This document shows positions 44,981-53,437 of a stretch of DNA of 64,000 bases, in pieces. The translations under genes were made by a program, and so were the position numbers. Below the pieces are notes generated by a model. The model saw nothing but the letters and a program-made list of their open reading frames with translations, searched no databases and was not told the DNA's origin. Source of the stretch: DATBGS01 sp036557885 (lineage in GTDB: Bacteria; Chloroflexota; Ktedonobacteria; Ktedonobacterales; DATBGS01); the NCBI GenBank assembly GCA_036557885.1, contig DATBGS010000162.1, positions 1 through 64,000 on the forward strand, given 5' to 3'. Every line of letters starts with the position of its first letter. Within the stretch, counting starts at the first letter, position 1.

Positions 44981-46516
44981 ATGCGTTCGATTGCAGAAGC
45001 GGTGCTGACACACGCGCAAGGGGTGCCGGAGCGCCCAGCTCTCTTCTTTGAAGAGCAAACGATCAGCTACGGGCAGTTGGCCTCGGAGGTCAAGCGCTTT
45101 GCCCACGCGCTGACCACGTGGGGCGTGCAGCCGGGGGACCGGGTAGCCCTCTTTTTGGAGAACAGCCCGGCCTTTGTTGTCGCCTATCTGGGCACACAGC
45201 TTGCCAGAGGCATCGTGGTGCTGGTCAATACCCAGTACCGCCAGGTTGAGCTAACCCACATCTTTACCGATGCTGGCGTGCGGCTCGGTGTGACCAGTGC
45301 CGAAGGCGCAGAGGCGTTGCAGCCCCTGGCGCTGCCAATGCTGAAGACACTGGTGATCGCTGGTAAACTGGCCGATGCCCCGCCAGCAGGCGCACCGGAA
45401 TATATTCCCTTCACGGCGTTTGTCGCCCAGGGCGAGGCTGCTGCGCAGCATCCCCTCCCATTGCTAACCCCCGAAACCCCCGCGATTCTTGCTTATACCT
45501 CTGGCACTACCGGGCGAGCGAAAGGTGCCCTCCTCAGTCAGCAGAATATCATTGCCAACATTACCAGCTTGACCGCAGCCTGGCATTGGACCAGACAAGA
45601 TCGGCTCCTGCTCACCCTACCTCTCTTTCACGCGCATGGGCTGATGGTTGGGTTGCACGGGACGCTCTTTATCGGAGCCAGCGCCGTCTTGCGCCGCACC
45701 TTTGATGCAGCGGAGGTGCTCGCCACCTTGCGCGGCGACCCCAGTATCACCCTCTTTTTCGGCGTTCCCACGATGTACGCGCGGCTCCTGGCAGAGGCGG
45801 AACGCCAGGGAGCGCCAGCGCATCGGCTGCGACTGTTTGTCTCTGGTTCTGCGCCGCTCAGCCCGCAGCTTTTCGACACCTTTGAGCGACTCTTCGGCCA
45901 GCGCATCCTGGAACGCTACGGGATGACGGAAACAATCATGAACCTGACCAATCCCTACGAGGGCGAACGCCGCCCAGGAACGGTTGGTGGACCGTTTCCC
46001 GGCCAGGAGGCGCGTATTGTGGATGTGCGCACCCGGCAGCCGCTGCCACCCGGCGAAATCGGCGAAATTGAGGTGCGCGGCCCGCATGTGTTTGCGGGCT
46101 ACTGGTACCGGCCCGACGCCACCGCCGAAGCCTTCAGCGCAAATGGATGGTTTAAGACGGGCGATCTGGGCTGGTGCAGCGCGGATGGGTACTACACCAT
46201 CACGGGGCGTGCCCGCGAATTGATTATCAGTGGGGGCTACAACGTGTACCCGCGCGAAGTCGAAGAGGTGCTGGCGGCGCATCCAGCGATTGCCGAGATA
46301 GCCGTCGTGGGGCGGCCCGACCCCGATCTGGGCGAAAAGGTAGTCGCGTTTGTCGTAGCCAAGGCAGGCCACACCCCAAACGCCGCAGAAATTATCGCTT
46401 TTTGTCGAGAGCAGCTTGCCAGCTACAAGAAACCACGCCGGGTTGTATTCGTGGAGGCATTGCCGCGCAACGCATTAGGGAAGGTCCAGAAGCACCTGCT
46501 CACTGAGCCAGTATAA
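44981..46516 (+). CDS. Acyl-CoA synthetase, malonyl-CoA-synthetase (MatB)-like
   Basis: 511 residues from ATG 44981 (GAGGGG upstream). ANL superfamily motifs: AYTSGTTGRAKGALLS (P-loop, about 168-183), ERYGMTETIMNLTNPYEGER (A5 region), GWFKTGDLG (adenylation aspartate) and KVQKHLL near the C-terminus (catalytic lysine NALGKVQK). The stretch MTETIMNLTNPYEGERRPG is close to MatB enzymes, which activate malonate or methylmalonate. It follows the amidohydrolase by 78 bp on the same strand and may share its promoter. It would feed a dicarboxylic product into CoA metabolism. Confidence 0.85.
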   Translation: MRSIAEAVLTHAQGVPERPALFFEEQTISYGQLASEVKRFAHALTTWGVQPGDRVALFLENSPAFVVAYLGTQLARGIVVLVNTQYRQVELTHIFTDAGVRLGVTSAEGAEALQPLALPMLKTLVIAGKLADAPPAGAPEYIPFTAFVAQGEAAAQHPLPLLTPETPAILAYTSGTTGRAKGALLSQQNIIANITSLTAAWHWTRQDRLLLTLPLFHAHGLMVGLHGTLFIGASAVLRRTFDAAEVLATLRGDPSITLFFGVPTMYARLLAEAERQGAPAHRLRLFVSGSAPLSPQLFDTFERLFGQRILERYGMTETIMNLTNPYEGERRPGTVGGPFPGQEARIVDVRTRQPLPPGEIGEIEVRGPHVFAGYWYRPDATAEAFSANGWFKTGDLGWCSADGYYTITGRARELIISGGYNVYPREVEEVLAAHPAIAEIAVVGRPDPDLGEKVVAFVVAKAGHTPNAAEIIAFCREQLASYKKPRRVVFVEALPRNALGKVQKHLLTEPV

Positions 46517-46517
46517 A

Positions 46518-47699
46518 CTAGGAGAGCTTTTTATAAAGCAGTGTTCCATCCTTCACACAGTATTTTGCCCCGGCCCGGTTCACAAAGCCACAGGCGGGGC
46601 AGATAAGGATATACTCGTCTGCCTTCTTCACCCCTGCCATTGGACTAAGAGACGAAAGTTTGACGCCATCCTTCCTACAGAACTTTGCGCCAGGACGATT
46701 CACCGTGCCACAGACAACACACATGCGTCCCACTTCTTTCCCGCTGTTGCCTGTCCGCTCTTTGATGGCAGGAACTTGAAGCGTGTTGATTGGTTTAGCA
46801 GGAAGGGCAAGGACACGACCACCGGCAACAGCCTTGCGGAACGCCCTCGCCATCTCGCCTGCACTTTGGTAGCGCTTTTGGGGGTCTTTCTCCAATGCTC
46901 TCATCACGACGGCTTCCATCTCTTTGGTCAATTCCACCCTCTGGCCCACCAGTGGAGGTGGTGGCTCCATAATATGTTTCAAGACCACTGACCAGGGGCC
47001 GCCGGTGTCCTGGAAGGGGACATGCCCCGTCAGCATCTCGTACAAAGTGACGCCCAGCGCGTAAATATCTGTGCGATGGTCCACTGGAATACTGCTACAT
47101 TGCTCAGGGGCAAGATAGAAGGGAGAGCCGCGAATGACCGACCCGCCCATCGAAAGCGTTGGGGCCGAAGCAGGGCTTATCTTCTCATCCTCTCTGATCA
47201 GCCGTGCCAGGCCAAAATCGCTCAACATCAGCCGAGAGCCATCTAACAAGAGATTTTGCGGCTTCACATCTCGATGGACGATGCCTTTGCCATGCGCGTA
47301 ATCCAGCGCTGTCGCAGCCTGCTTCAAGAAGTTTGATACTTTATGGAGAGAAAGCGGCTTACTACCTGTGATTGGGTTGAGGAGGTCATCAAGCGAGCCA
47401 TCGGCTGCGTAGCGCATCACCAGAAAGGCGATGCCATCCTCAATTCCAAAATCATACACAGGCAAGATATTTGGGTGCTGCAACCTGGCAACCAGGCGGG
47501 CCTCATCCTGGAAACGATCAAGAAACGAGAGGCGCGGCGGACCCTCTGGCACCGCAGGATGCAGAACCTTGATGGCAACTGTGCGCGCGAGTTGTTCATG
47601 GACGGATAGATAGACCGCCCCCATCCCTCCAAACCCTACCAATTTCTCCAGCCGATAGCGCCCTATCCGTCTGCCAACTAAGACGTCTAGGCCCTCCAT
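46518..47699 (-). CDS. Cytosolic Ser/Thr protein kinase with C-terminal zinc-ribbon-like motifs
   Basis: 393 residues. Complete Hanks kinase: glycine loop GFGGMGAVY (22-30), Lys44 in VAIKVL, HRDVKPQNLLL (catalytic Asp144), DFG (161-163), GSPFYLAPEQ (191-200). No membrane helix follows; instead there are two zinc-ribbon-like motifs, CVVCG...FCRKDG and CPACG...YCVKDG, each with three cysteines and an Asp where the fourth Cys would be expected. The tail might bind a metal or partner less tightly than a true ribbon. It is convergent with the acyl-CoA synthetase gene (1 bp between stops). Regulates unknown targets by phosphorylation. Confidence 0.9.
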   Translation of the reverse strand: MEGLDVLVGRRIGRYRLEKLVGFGGMGAVYLSVHEQLARTVAIKVLHPAVPEGPPRLSFLDRFQDEARLVARLQHPNILPVYDFGIEDGIAFLVMRYAADGSLDDLLNPITGSKPLSLHKVSNFLKQAATALDYAHGKGIVHRDVKPQNLLLDGSRLMLSDFGLARLIREDEKISPASAPTLSMGGSVIRGSPFYLAPEQCSSIPVDHRTDIYALGVTLYEMLTGHVPFQDTGGPWSVVLKHIMEPPPPLVGQRVELTKEMEAVVMRALEKDPQKRYQSAGEMARAFRKAVAGGRVLALPAKPINTLQVPAIKERTGNSGKEVGRMCVVCGTVNRPGAKFCRKDGVKLSSLSPMAGVKKADEYILICPACGFVNRAGAKYCVKDGTLLYKKLS

Positions 47700-47727
47700 T
47701 TGCTTTCACCTTCCCTGGCAGTAATGA

Positions 47728-47759
47728 CCAGACCTGCCGGAGCAAGTAACCAGGTCTGG
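47728..47759. repeat. 9-bp inverted repeat upstream of the kinase gene
   Basis: CCAGACCTG (47728-47736) and CAGGTCTGG (47751-47759) with a 14-bp spacer, 28 bp upstream of the kinase start. It may be an operator or leader hairpin. Confidence 0.35.
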
Positions 47760-47959
47760 GTGATGCTCCCGATTATAACATTACTTGTGTAGCAGGAGAA
47801 ATGGGTCAAGAGGAATGGGCCAACTCGAATTCGCGCCAGCCCATCAAACCGCTTTGATGGCTCTACTGGCTCGGCTGTGTCCTACCGCCATGCTGTATAA
47901 TCTCGCTAACATCACAGCCTTATATAGCATCTATGTGGCTGAAGAAAGGTGACAATAGC

Positions 47960-49075
47960 GTGAATGACCCGCTCAGGCCCGTCAAAGTGGGGGTGATCGG
48001 ATGTGGTGTGATCAGTAAGATATATCTCAAGGTAATGAAACAATTTCCTCTGCTTGATGTAGTTGCTTGCGCTGATGCGCTGCCAGAACGCGCCCAGGCA
48101 TGCGCGGTTGAACACCAGATTCCACACGCCTGCTCAGTTGCCGAACTCCTGGCAGACCCAGAGGTCGAATTGGTAGTGAATCTGACCATCCCAACGGCGC
48201 ATGCTGAGGTGAGCGCGGCTGTGCTGAAGGCCGGAAAATCCGTCTACAGTGAGAAGCCGCTGGCAACCACTCGTGAGGACGGGCAGCGGCTCCTGGCAGC
48301 GGCCAGAGAAAGCGGCGCCCTGCTTGGTGCAGCGCCAGACACCTTCCTGGGTGGTGGGCTGCAAACGTGCCGTAAATTGCTGGATGACGGGTGGATTGGT
48401 GAGCCAACAGCAGCACATGCCTCGATGCAGGGACATGGCCCTGAGCGCTGGCACCCTGACCCCTTCTTCTTCTATCAACCCGGTGGTGGCCCAATGTTTG
48501 ATATGGGGCCATATTATCTGACTGTGCTGGTAGCGCTGCTAGGGCCAATCCAACGGGTTGCCGGACTCACCAAAACGACCTTCCCTGAGCGCATCTCGAC
48601 CAGCCAGCCAGGGGCCTATCGGAAGATACCCGTCAACACGCCCACGCACATAAGCGGATTGCTTGAATTTACCGGAGGCGTGGCAGCCACCATCATTACC
48701 AGCTTTGATGTCTGGGGCACCGCGCAGCCACCGCTTGAATTGCATGGCACGCTCGGTTCGTTGCGCCTGCCCGACCCAAACACCTTTGATGGCCCGATCT
48801 GGCTCAAGCGCGCCGGAGAGAAGGAATGGAGCCAGGTGCCATTGCTTTATGGGTATACCGAAAATAGTCGTGGCCTGGGGGTGGCAGATATGGCTCTGGC
48901 GCTCCGCCTTGGCCGGACGCATCGAGCCAGCGGCGCAATGGCCTATCATATCCTCGATGTGATGCAGAGCTTTGAGGAATCCTCTCGCCAAAGAAGATCT
49001 CTTGAGGTTGAGAGTTCCTGTGAGCGTCCCGCACCACTTCCGCTAGATCACTACCCGTTTTTACTTGATAGGTAA
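47960..49075 (+). CDS. Gfo/Idh/MocA-family oxidoreductase
   Basis: 371 residues from GTG 47960 (AGAAAGG upstream). N-terminal Rossmann fold: VGVIGCGVISKIYLKVM (about 9-25), and the EKPLATTREDG motif (about 104-114) holding the conserved lysine. The C-terminal domain has PGGGPMFDMGPYYL (metal/substrate region). These enzymes oxidise or reduce sugars and cyclitols with NAD(P). It leads a three-gene operon with two sugar-isomerase-type genes at 27- and 28-bp gaps, so it should act on a hexose or inositol derivative. Confidence 0.88.
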   Translation: MNDPLRPVKVGVIGCGVISKIYLKVMKQFPLLDVVACADALPERAQACAVEHQIPHACSVAELLADPEVELVVNLTIPTAHAEVSAAVLKAGKSVYSEKPLATTREDGQRLLAAARESGALLGAAPDTFLGGGLQTCRKLLDDGWIGEPTAAHASMQGHGPERWHPDPFFFYQPGGGPMFDMGPYYLTVLVALLGPIQRVAGLTKTTFPERISTSQPGAYRKIPVNTPTHISGLLEFTGGVAATIITSFDVWGTAQPPLELHGTLGSLRLPDPNTFDGPIWLKRAGEKEWSQVPLLYGYTENSRGLGVADMALALRLGRTHRASGAMAYHILDVMQSFEESSRQRRSLEVESSCERPAPLPLDHYPFLLDR

Positions 49076-49102
49076 CATCATGTTAGGAAGGAAAACAGAG
49101 GA

Positions 49103-49861
49103 GTGGATGCTCCACCTATTGCCCTGCAACTCTACACGGTACGCGATGAGACAGCACGCTCGCTGCCAGACACGCTGCGAAAAGTAGCCGCGTTGGGCTA
49201 TTCCGCTGTGGAATTTGCTGGCTACGGCAATCTGAGCGCGCAAGCGCTGCGCGCGCTGCTTGACGAGCTTGGGCTACGCGCCCCTGCCTCGCACTGCCTC
49301 AGCCTTGATATAGCCCCGGATGATCTTGCGCAAAAGCTTGCCTATGCCAAAACCATCAGCTGCGAGTATATGGTCCTGCCGTCCATAGGCCCGCAGCGCT
49401 TCACCGAGGCGCTACTGCCTGCGCTGACGAAACAGCTTGAGGCGCTGGGCCAGCGCTGTCGGGAGGCAGGTTTCCAGTTTGTCTATCACACCCATGATTA
49501 CTCGTTCCGCCAGCGTGGAGACGCCTATCTCCTGGATGAACTGCTGGATGCCATTGACCCAACCTTGCTCGCCATTGAACTGGATGTTTACTGGTTGGCT
49601 TTCGCGGGGCATGACCCGCTCACCTACCTGCGAGAACACGGCAGCCGTATCCCCTTACTGCATCTCAAGGATATGGGCGCCAGCCGCGAAATGACAGAAG
49701 TCGGAGATGGCACGCTGGATATGCCCGCGCTTATCTCCGCTGCGCAATCAAGCGGGACGCGCTGGCTCATCGTTGAGCATGACCGCCCTACGCTGCCCTC
49801 GCTAGAAAGCGCTCGTCGCTCGCTGGACTATCTGAACAGCCTCATCACATGGCACGCCTGA
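49103..49861 (+). CDS. Sugar phosphate isomerase/epimerase (TIM barrel)
   Basis: 252 residues, GTG start. AP-endonuclease-2-like TIM barrel: IALQLYTVRDE, VEFAGYG, VYHTHDYSF, IELDVYWLAFAG, LLHLKDMG and VEHDRP carry the metal-ligand Glu, His and Asp residues. The family contains xylose isomerase-like and inosose-dehydratase-like enzymes. Second gene of the operon with the Gfo/Idh/MocA enzyme. Substrate unknown. Confidence 0.85.
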   Translation: MDAPPIALQLYTVRDETARSLPDTLRKVAALGYSAVEFAGYGNLSAQALRALLDELGLRAPASHCLSLDIAPDDLAQKLAYAKTISCEYMVLPSIGPQRFTEALLPALTKQLEALGQRCREAGFQFVYHTHDYSFRQRGDAYLLDELLDAIDPTLLAIELDVYWLAFAGHDPLTYLREHGSRIPLLHLKDMGASREMTEVGDGTLDMPALISAAQSSGTRWLIVEHDRPTLPSLESARRSLDYLNSLITWHA

Positions 49862-49889
49862 CGCTTATAATTAATGAGGAGAGAAAACT

Positions 49890-50891
49890 ATGGGACGACC
49901 TGTGACACTCTTCACCGGGCAATTTGCCGATCTGCCGCTGGCAGAACTGGCTCCGCTTGCCAAAAGCTGGGGCTTTGATGGCCTGGAACTTGCCTGCTGG
50001 GGCGATCATTTTGAGGTAGAGAAAGCGCTCGCAGACCCGGAGTACGCGCCAGGCCGCCGGGCGCTGCTGAAGCAGCATGGCCTGGAATGCTGGGCGATCA
50101 GCAATCATCTGGTCGGCCAGGCCGTTACCGATGCCCTGATTGATACACGCCACAAGAACATCCTGCCAGCGCGCGTCTGGGGGGATGGTGACCCCGAAGG
50201 GGTGCGCCAGCGCGCCGCGCGCGAGATGATGGATACGGCTCGCGCTGCTGGGCTGCTTGGAGTCCATCAGGTCAATGGATTTAGCGGCTCACCGATCTGG
50301 CACCTGCTCTATTCCTTTCCCCCAAACGACCCGGCCACTATTGAAGCAGGCTATGCCGAGTTTGCCAGACGATGGAATCCCATCATGGATGTGTTTGATG
50401 AGGTGGGTATCCGGTTTGGGCTGGAAGTCCACCCGACGGAAATTGCTTACGATATAGTGACGATGCAAAAAGCGCTTGACGCCATTGGACATCGCCCGGC
50501 TTTTGGCATCAATTTCGACCCCAGCCATTTACACCATCAATTTGTTGACCCCTCGCTCTTTCTGGAAACGTTCAAAGATCGCATTTACCACGTCCACATC
50601 AAGGACGCGGCGCGCATGCTCAACGGACGCTCCAGCATCCTTGGCTCGCATCTTGAGTTTGACGACGCGCGACGCGGCTGGGAGTTTCGCACTCCTGGGC
50701 GTGGTGGCATTGATTTTGAAGAGATCATGCGCGCGCTCAATCACATTGGCTATACCGGACCCCTCTCCGTTGAGTGGGAAGATAGCGGGATGGACCGCGC
50801 CTATGGAGCAAGGGAAGCTGCCGAATTTGTGAAACGGATAGATTTTGCCCCATCACAACGCGCCTTCGATGCGGCTTTTCAGCAAAAGTAG
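49890..50891 (+). CDS. Sugar phosphate isomerase/epimerase (TIM barrel)
   Basis: 333 residues; ATG with GAGGAG nine bases upstream. Same superfamily as its upstream neighbour but longer and only distantly similar: FDGLELACWGDHFE, FGLEVHPTEIAYD, GINFDPSHLHHQ, HVHIKDAARM and LSVEWEDSGMD contain the metal-binding Glu/Asp/His set. It ends the operon; a 13-bp hairpin follows. The three genes together look like a pathway for conversion of an unusual sugar or cyclitol. Confidence 0.88.
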   Translation: MGRPVTLFTGQFADLPLAELAPLAKSWGFDGLELACWGDHFEVEKALADPEYAPGRRALLKQHGLECWAISNHLVGQAVTDALIDTRHKNILPARVWGDGDPEGVRQRAAREMMDTARAAGLLGVHQVNGFSGSPIWHLLYSFPPNDPATIEAGYAEFARRWNPIMDVFDEVGIRFGLEVHPTEIAYDIVTMQKALDAIGHRPAFGINFDPSHLHHQFVDPSLFLETFKDRIYHVHIKDAARMLNGRSSILGSHLEFDDARRGWEFRTPGRGGIDFEEIMRALNHIGYTGPLSVEWEDSGMDRAYGAREAAEFVKRIDFAPSQRAFDAAFQQK

Positions 50892-50932
50892 CGCATTGCG
50901 GCCAGGGAGTGTTCCACACTCGCGCCAGCCAA

Positions 50933-50966
50933 CTCCTGGCGCGTCTTGTAGCGGACGCGCCAGGAG
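50933..50966 (+). terminator. Perfect 13-bp hairpin after the sugar operon
   Basis: CTCCTGGCGCGTC (50933-50945) and its complement (50954-50966) with an 8-nt loop, 42 bp beyond the last stop. It has no T-tract and so could be a processing or Rho-dependent end. Confidence 0.5.
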
Positions 50967-51099
50967 GATGTTGTAAAATGCAGAAGCAGCATTTACCATA
51001 CAGCTAACCAAAACATAGGACACATTCCTCAAGCCAGGCAAGCTACATATACCCGAAAGCAATTCCGTATCCCAGACTCAGGTCACAAAGGAGGCCACC

Positions 51100-51786
51100 A
51101 TGCCAGGCTTACTTGGTCAACTCTTGCTGATCGGTCTTATTGGCTATCTGTGGGGATCAATCCCCGCTGGTTACTGGATAGGGAAACTCCTCCGAGGCAA
51201 AGATTTTGATATTCGAGACTATGGCAGCCATAAAATCGGTGCCACCAATGTGCTGAGAACGCTTGGTCGTATTCCCGCCCTCATTGTCTTAGTCTTTGAT
51301 CTCACCAAAGGCATAGTGCCACCGTTGCTCGCCGTCCTGGTCACGTTCTTTAATGCAGATGGTTGGGGGCCACCCCTGGCCGCGTTTATGGCGCTCATCG
51401 GCCATTGCTTTCCCGTGTTCATCGGGTTTAAGGGAGGGCGAGGCGTTTCTACCGGCGGCGGAACATTGGTCGTGCTCTCTCTGCCCACCTTCTTCCTCTC
51501 GGCGCTCACCACCGCCGGCACTATCGCCATCTGGCGCTATGTTTCTCTCGGCTCGATTGTAGGCAGCCTGACCACTATGATTTGCGGCATCATCTTTTTT
51601 CTCATTGGGTGGGTCAGCATCCCCACAATGGTCTATCTTATCGTTGGTCCTGCCCTGGTCATCCTGCTCCATTACGATAATATTGGGCGCCTGTTTGCGG
51701 GAACCGAGCGCAAGATTGGGCAGAAGGCGCAGGCCGAGAACATCATTCCTCCTCCAAGCAATGCTGCCTCGAATGCGCAAGCGTGA
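51100..51786 (+). CDS. plsY: Glycerol-3-phosphate acyltransferase PlsY
   Basis: 228 residues with about five membrane helices. The three PlsY motifs are present: GSIPAGYWIGKL (phosphate-loop-like, about 20-31), DIRDYGSHKIGATNVLRTLG, and PVFIGFKGGRGVSTGGG. It transfers an acyl group from acyl phosphate to glycerol 3-phosphate, the first step of phospholipid synthesis. The C-terminus is a soluble, basic tail. Its genome position ahead of glpK and glpD links glycerol 3-phosphate supply with lipid synthesis; a 119-bp gap leaves co-transcription open. Confidence 0.95.
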   Translation: MPGLLGQLLLIGLIGYLWGSIPAGYWIGKLLRGKDFDIRDYGSHKIGATNVLRTLGRIPALIVLVFDLTKGIVPPLLAVLVTFFNADGWGPPLAAFMALIGHCFPVFIGFKGGRGVSTGGGTLVVLSLPTFFLSALTTAGTIAIWRYVSLGSIVGSLTTMICGIIFFLIGWVSIPTMVYLIVGPALVILLHYDNIGRLFAGTERKIGQKAQAENIIPPPSNAASNAQA

Positions 51787-51905
51787 TGCCTTACTAAGTG
51801 TCACAGAGATTTCTTGAGAGCGTTGTTGTGCGCTGCCTTTTCCTCCACAGTTCGTAGCTGCTGCGTCAGCTATCGCTTCCCCACAAGCCAGAAAGAGGGT
51901 TGTCT

Positions 51906-53411
51906 ATGGCAAAGTTTGTGCTCGCTTTGGACCAGGGTACCACCAGTTCGCGTGCCATTGTCTTCGATCATGCCGGGGCGATTGTCAGCATAGCGCAGCA
52001 AGAATTCCCCCAGATATATCCCGCGCCAGGGTTGGTTGAGCATGACCCAGAAGCTATCTGGTCAAGCCAACTGGCGGTTGCCCAGGAAGCCCTGAAACAG
52101 GCACGCGCCACTGCTGAGGATGTCGCCGCTATCGGGATTACGAATCAGCGCGAAACGACGGTTGTCTGGGAGAAAGCGACCGGCAAACCCGTCTTCAATG
52201 CCATCGTCTGGCAAAGCCGCTTGACAGCGCCCATTTGCGACGCTTTGAAAGCAAAGGGGTTTGACAAAGAAATCCGCGCGCGTACCGGATTGGTCACGGA
52301 TGCGTATTTTTCTGGAACAAAAGTTAAGTGGATTCTTGAGAATGTCCCTGGCGTGCGCGAAAAAGCTGAGCGCGGCGAAGTGCTGTTTGGCAACGTGGAT
52401 ACGTTCCTGATCTGGCGCCTGACCAAAGGGCGTGTCCATGCTACCGACTACTCTAACGCTTCGCGGACGCTGATGTTCAACATCTATCAGGGCGAATGGG
52501 ATGATGTCATCCTCAAAGAATTAGGCGTCCCGCGCGCCATGCTGCCCAACGTCTTGCCCTCCAGCGGCGTCTTTGGCGAGACAGACCCCGAATTCTTCGG
52601 TAGATCCATCAAGATTGCCGGGGACGCTGGCGACCAGCAAGCCGCAACCTTCGGACAGGCATGCTTTGAAGTGGGCATGGCAAAGAACACCTATGGCACT
52701 GGCTGCTTCATGCTCATGAACACTGGCAACAAGGGTGTTCCCTCACAAAACGGATTGCTGACGACGATTGGCTGGGGGATGGGCGACCCGGCCAAACCAC
52801 ACCTGACTTATGCCCTGGAAGGTGCCATCTTTGTAACCGGCGCTGCGGTGCAGTGGCTGCGCGATGGGTTGGGCATCATTAAAAACAGCAGCGACGTGGA
52901 AGCGCTGGCCGCATCGGTTCCTGATAATGGTGGTGTCTATCTGGTGCCAGCATTTGTCGGCCTGGGCGCACCCTATTGGGATGCCTATGCGCGTGGCGCG
53001 ATTGTCGGCCTGACACGCGGGTCTACCTCCGCGCATATTGCGCGCGCAACACTGGAGTCTATGGCTTATCAGACTCGTGAGGTGGTGGAGGCCATGAGCG
53101 CTGACAGTGGTGTACACTTGAAGACATTGCGTGTGGACGGCGGAGCTGTTGCTGATAACCTGTTGATGCAGTTTCAGGCAGATATTCTCGGCGTTCCTGT
53201 GCAGCGCCCCAGAGTCTCTGAGACAACAGCACTTGGCGCGGCCTATCTTGCTGGTATTGCGACGGGTTTCTGGAGCAGCCCTGAGGAAGTTACCGAGCGC
53301 TGGGCGGTTGATCGCACCTTTGAGCCGAAGATGAGCGCTGATCAGCGTGACGCGCTCTATGCTGGTTGGAAGCGGGCGGTTGAACGCTCCTTGAGGTGGG
53401 AACAAGCATAG
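51906..53411 (+). CDS. glpK: Glycerol kinase
   Basis: 501 residues from ATG 51906 (GAGGG upstream; a TTG two codons earlier is less likely). FGGY-kinase motifs: ALDQGTTSSRAIVFD, GITNQRETTVVWEK, NVDTFLIWRLT, GDAGDQQAATFGQ, GTGCFMLMNTG and LRVDGGAVADNLLMQFQADILG. It phosphorylates glycerol with ATP to glycerol 3-phosphate. Length equals that of bacterial GlpK. The glpD gene begins 26 bp downstream. Confidence 0.97.
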   Translation: MAKFVLALDQGTTSSRAIVFDHAGAIVSIAQQEFPQIYPAPGLVEHDPEAIWSSQLAVAQEALKQARATAEDVAAIGITNQRETTVVWEKATGKPVFNAIVWQSRLTAPICDALKAKGFDKEIRARTGLVTDAYFSGTKVKWILENVPGVREKAERGEVLFGNVDTFLIWRLTKGRVHATDYSNASRTLMFNIYQGEWDDVILKELGVPRAMLPNVLPSSGVFGETDPEFFGRSIKIAGDAGDQQAATFGQACFEVGMAKNTYGTGCFMLMNTGNKGVPSQNGLLTTIGWGMGDPAKPHLTYALEGAIFVTGAAVQWLRDGLGIIKNSSDVEALAASVPDNGGVYLVPAFVGLGAPYWDAYARGAIVGLTRGSTSAHIARATLESMAYQTREVVEAMSADSGVHLKTLRVDGGAVADNLLMQFQADILGVPVQRPRVSETTALGAAYLAGIATGFWSSPEEVTERWAVDRTFEPKMSADQRDALYAGWKRAVERSLRWEQA

Positions 53412-53437
53412 TGTGGCTCGCTAGAGGAGGCGCTGCT

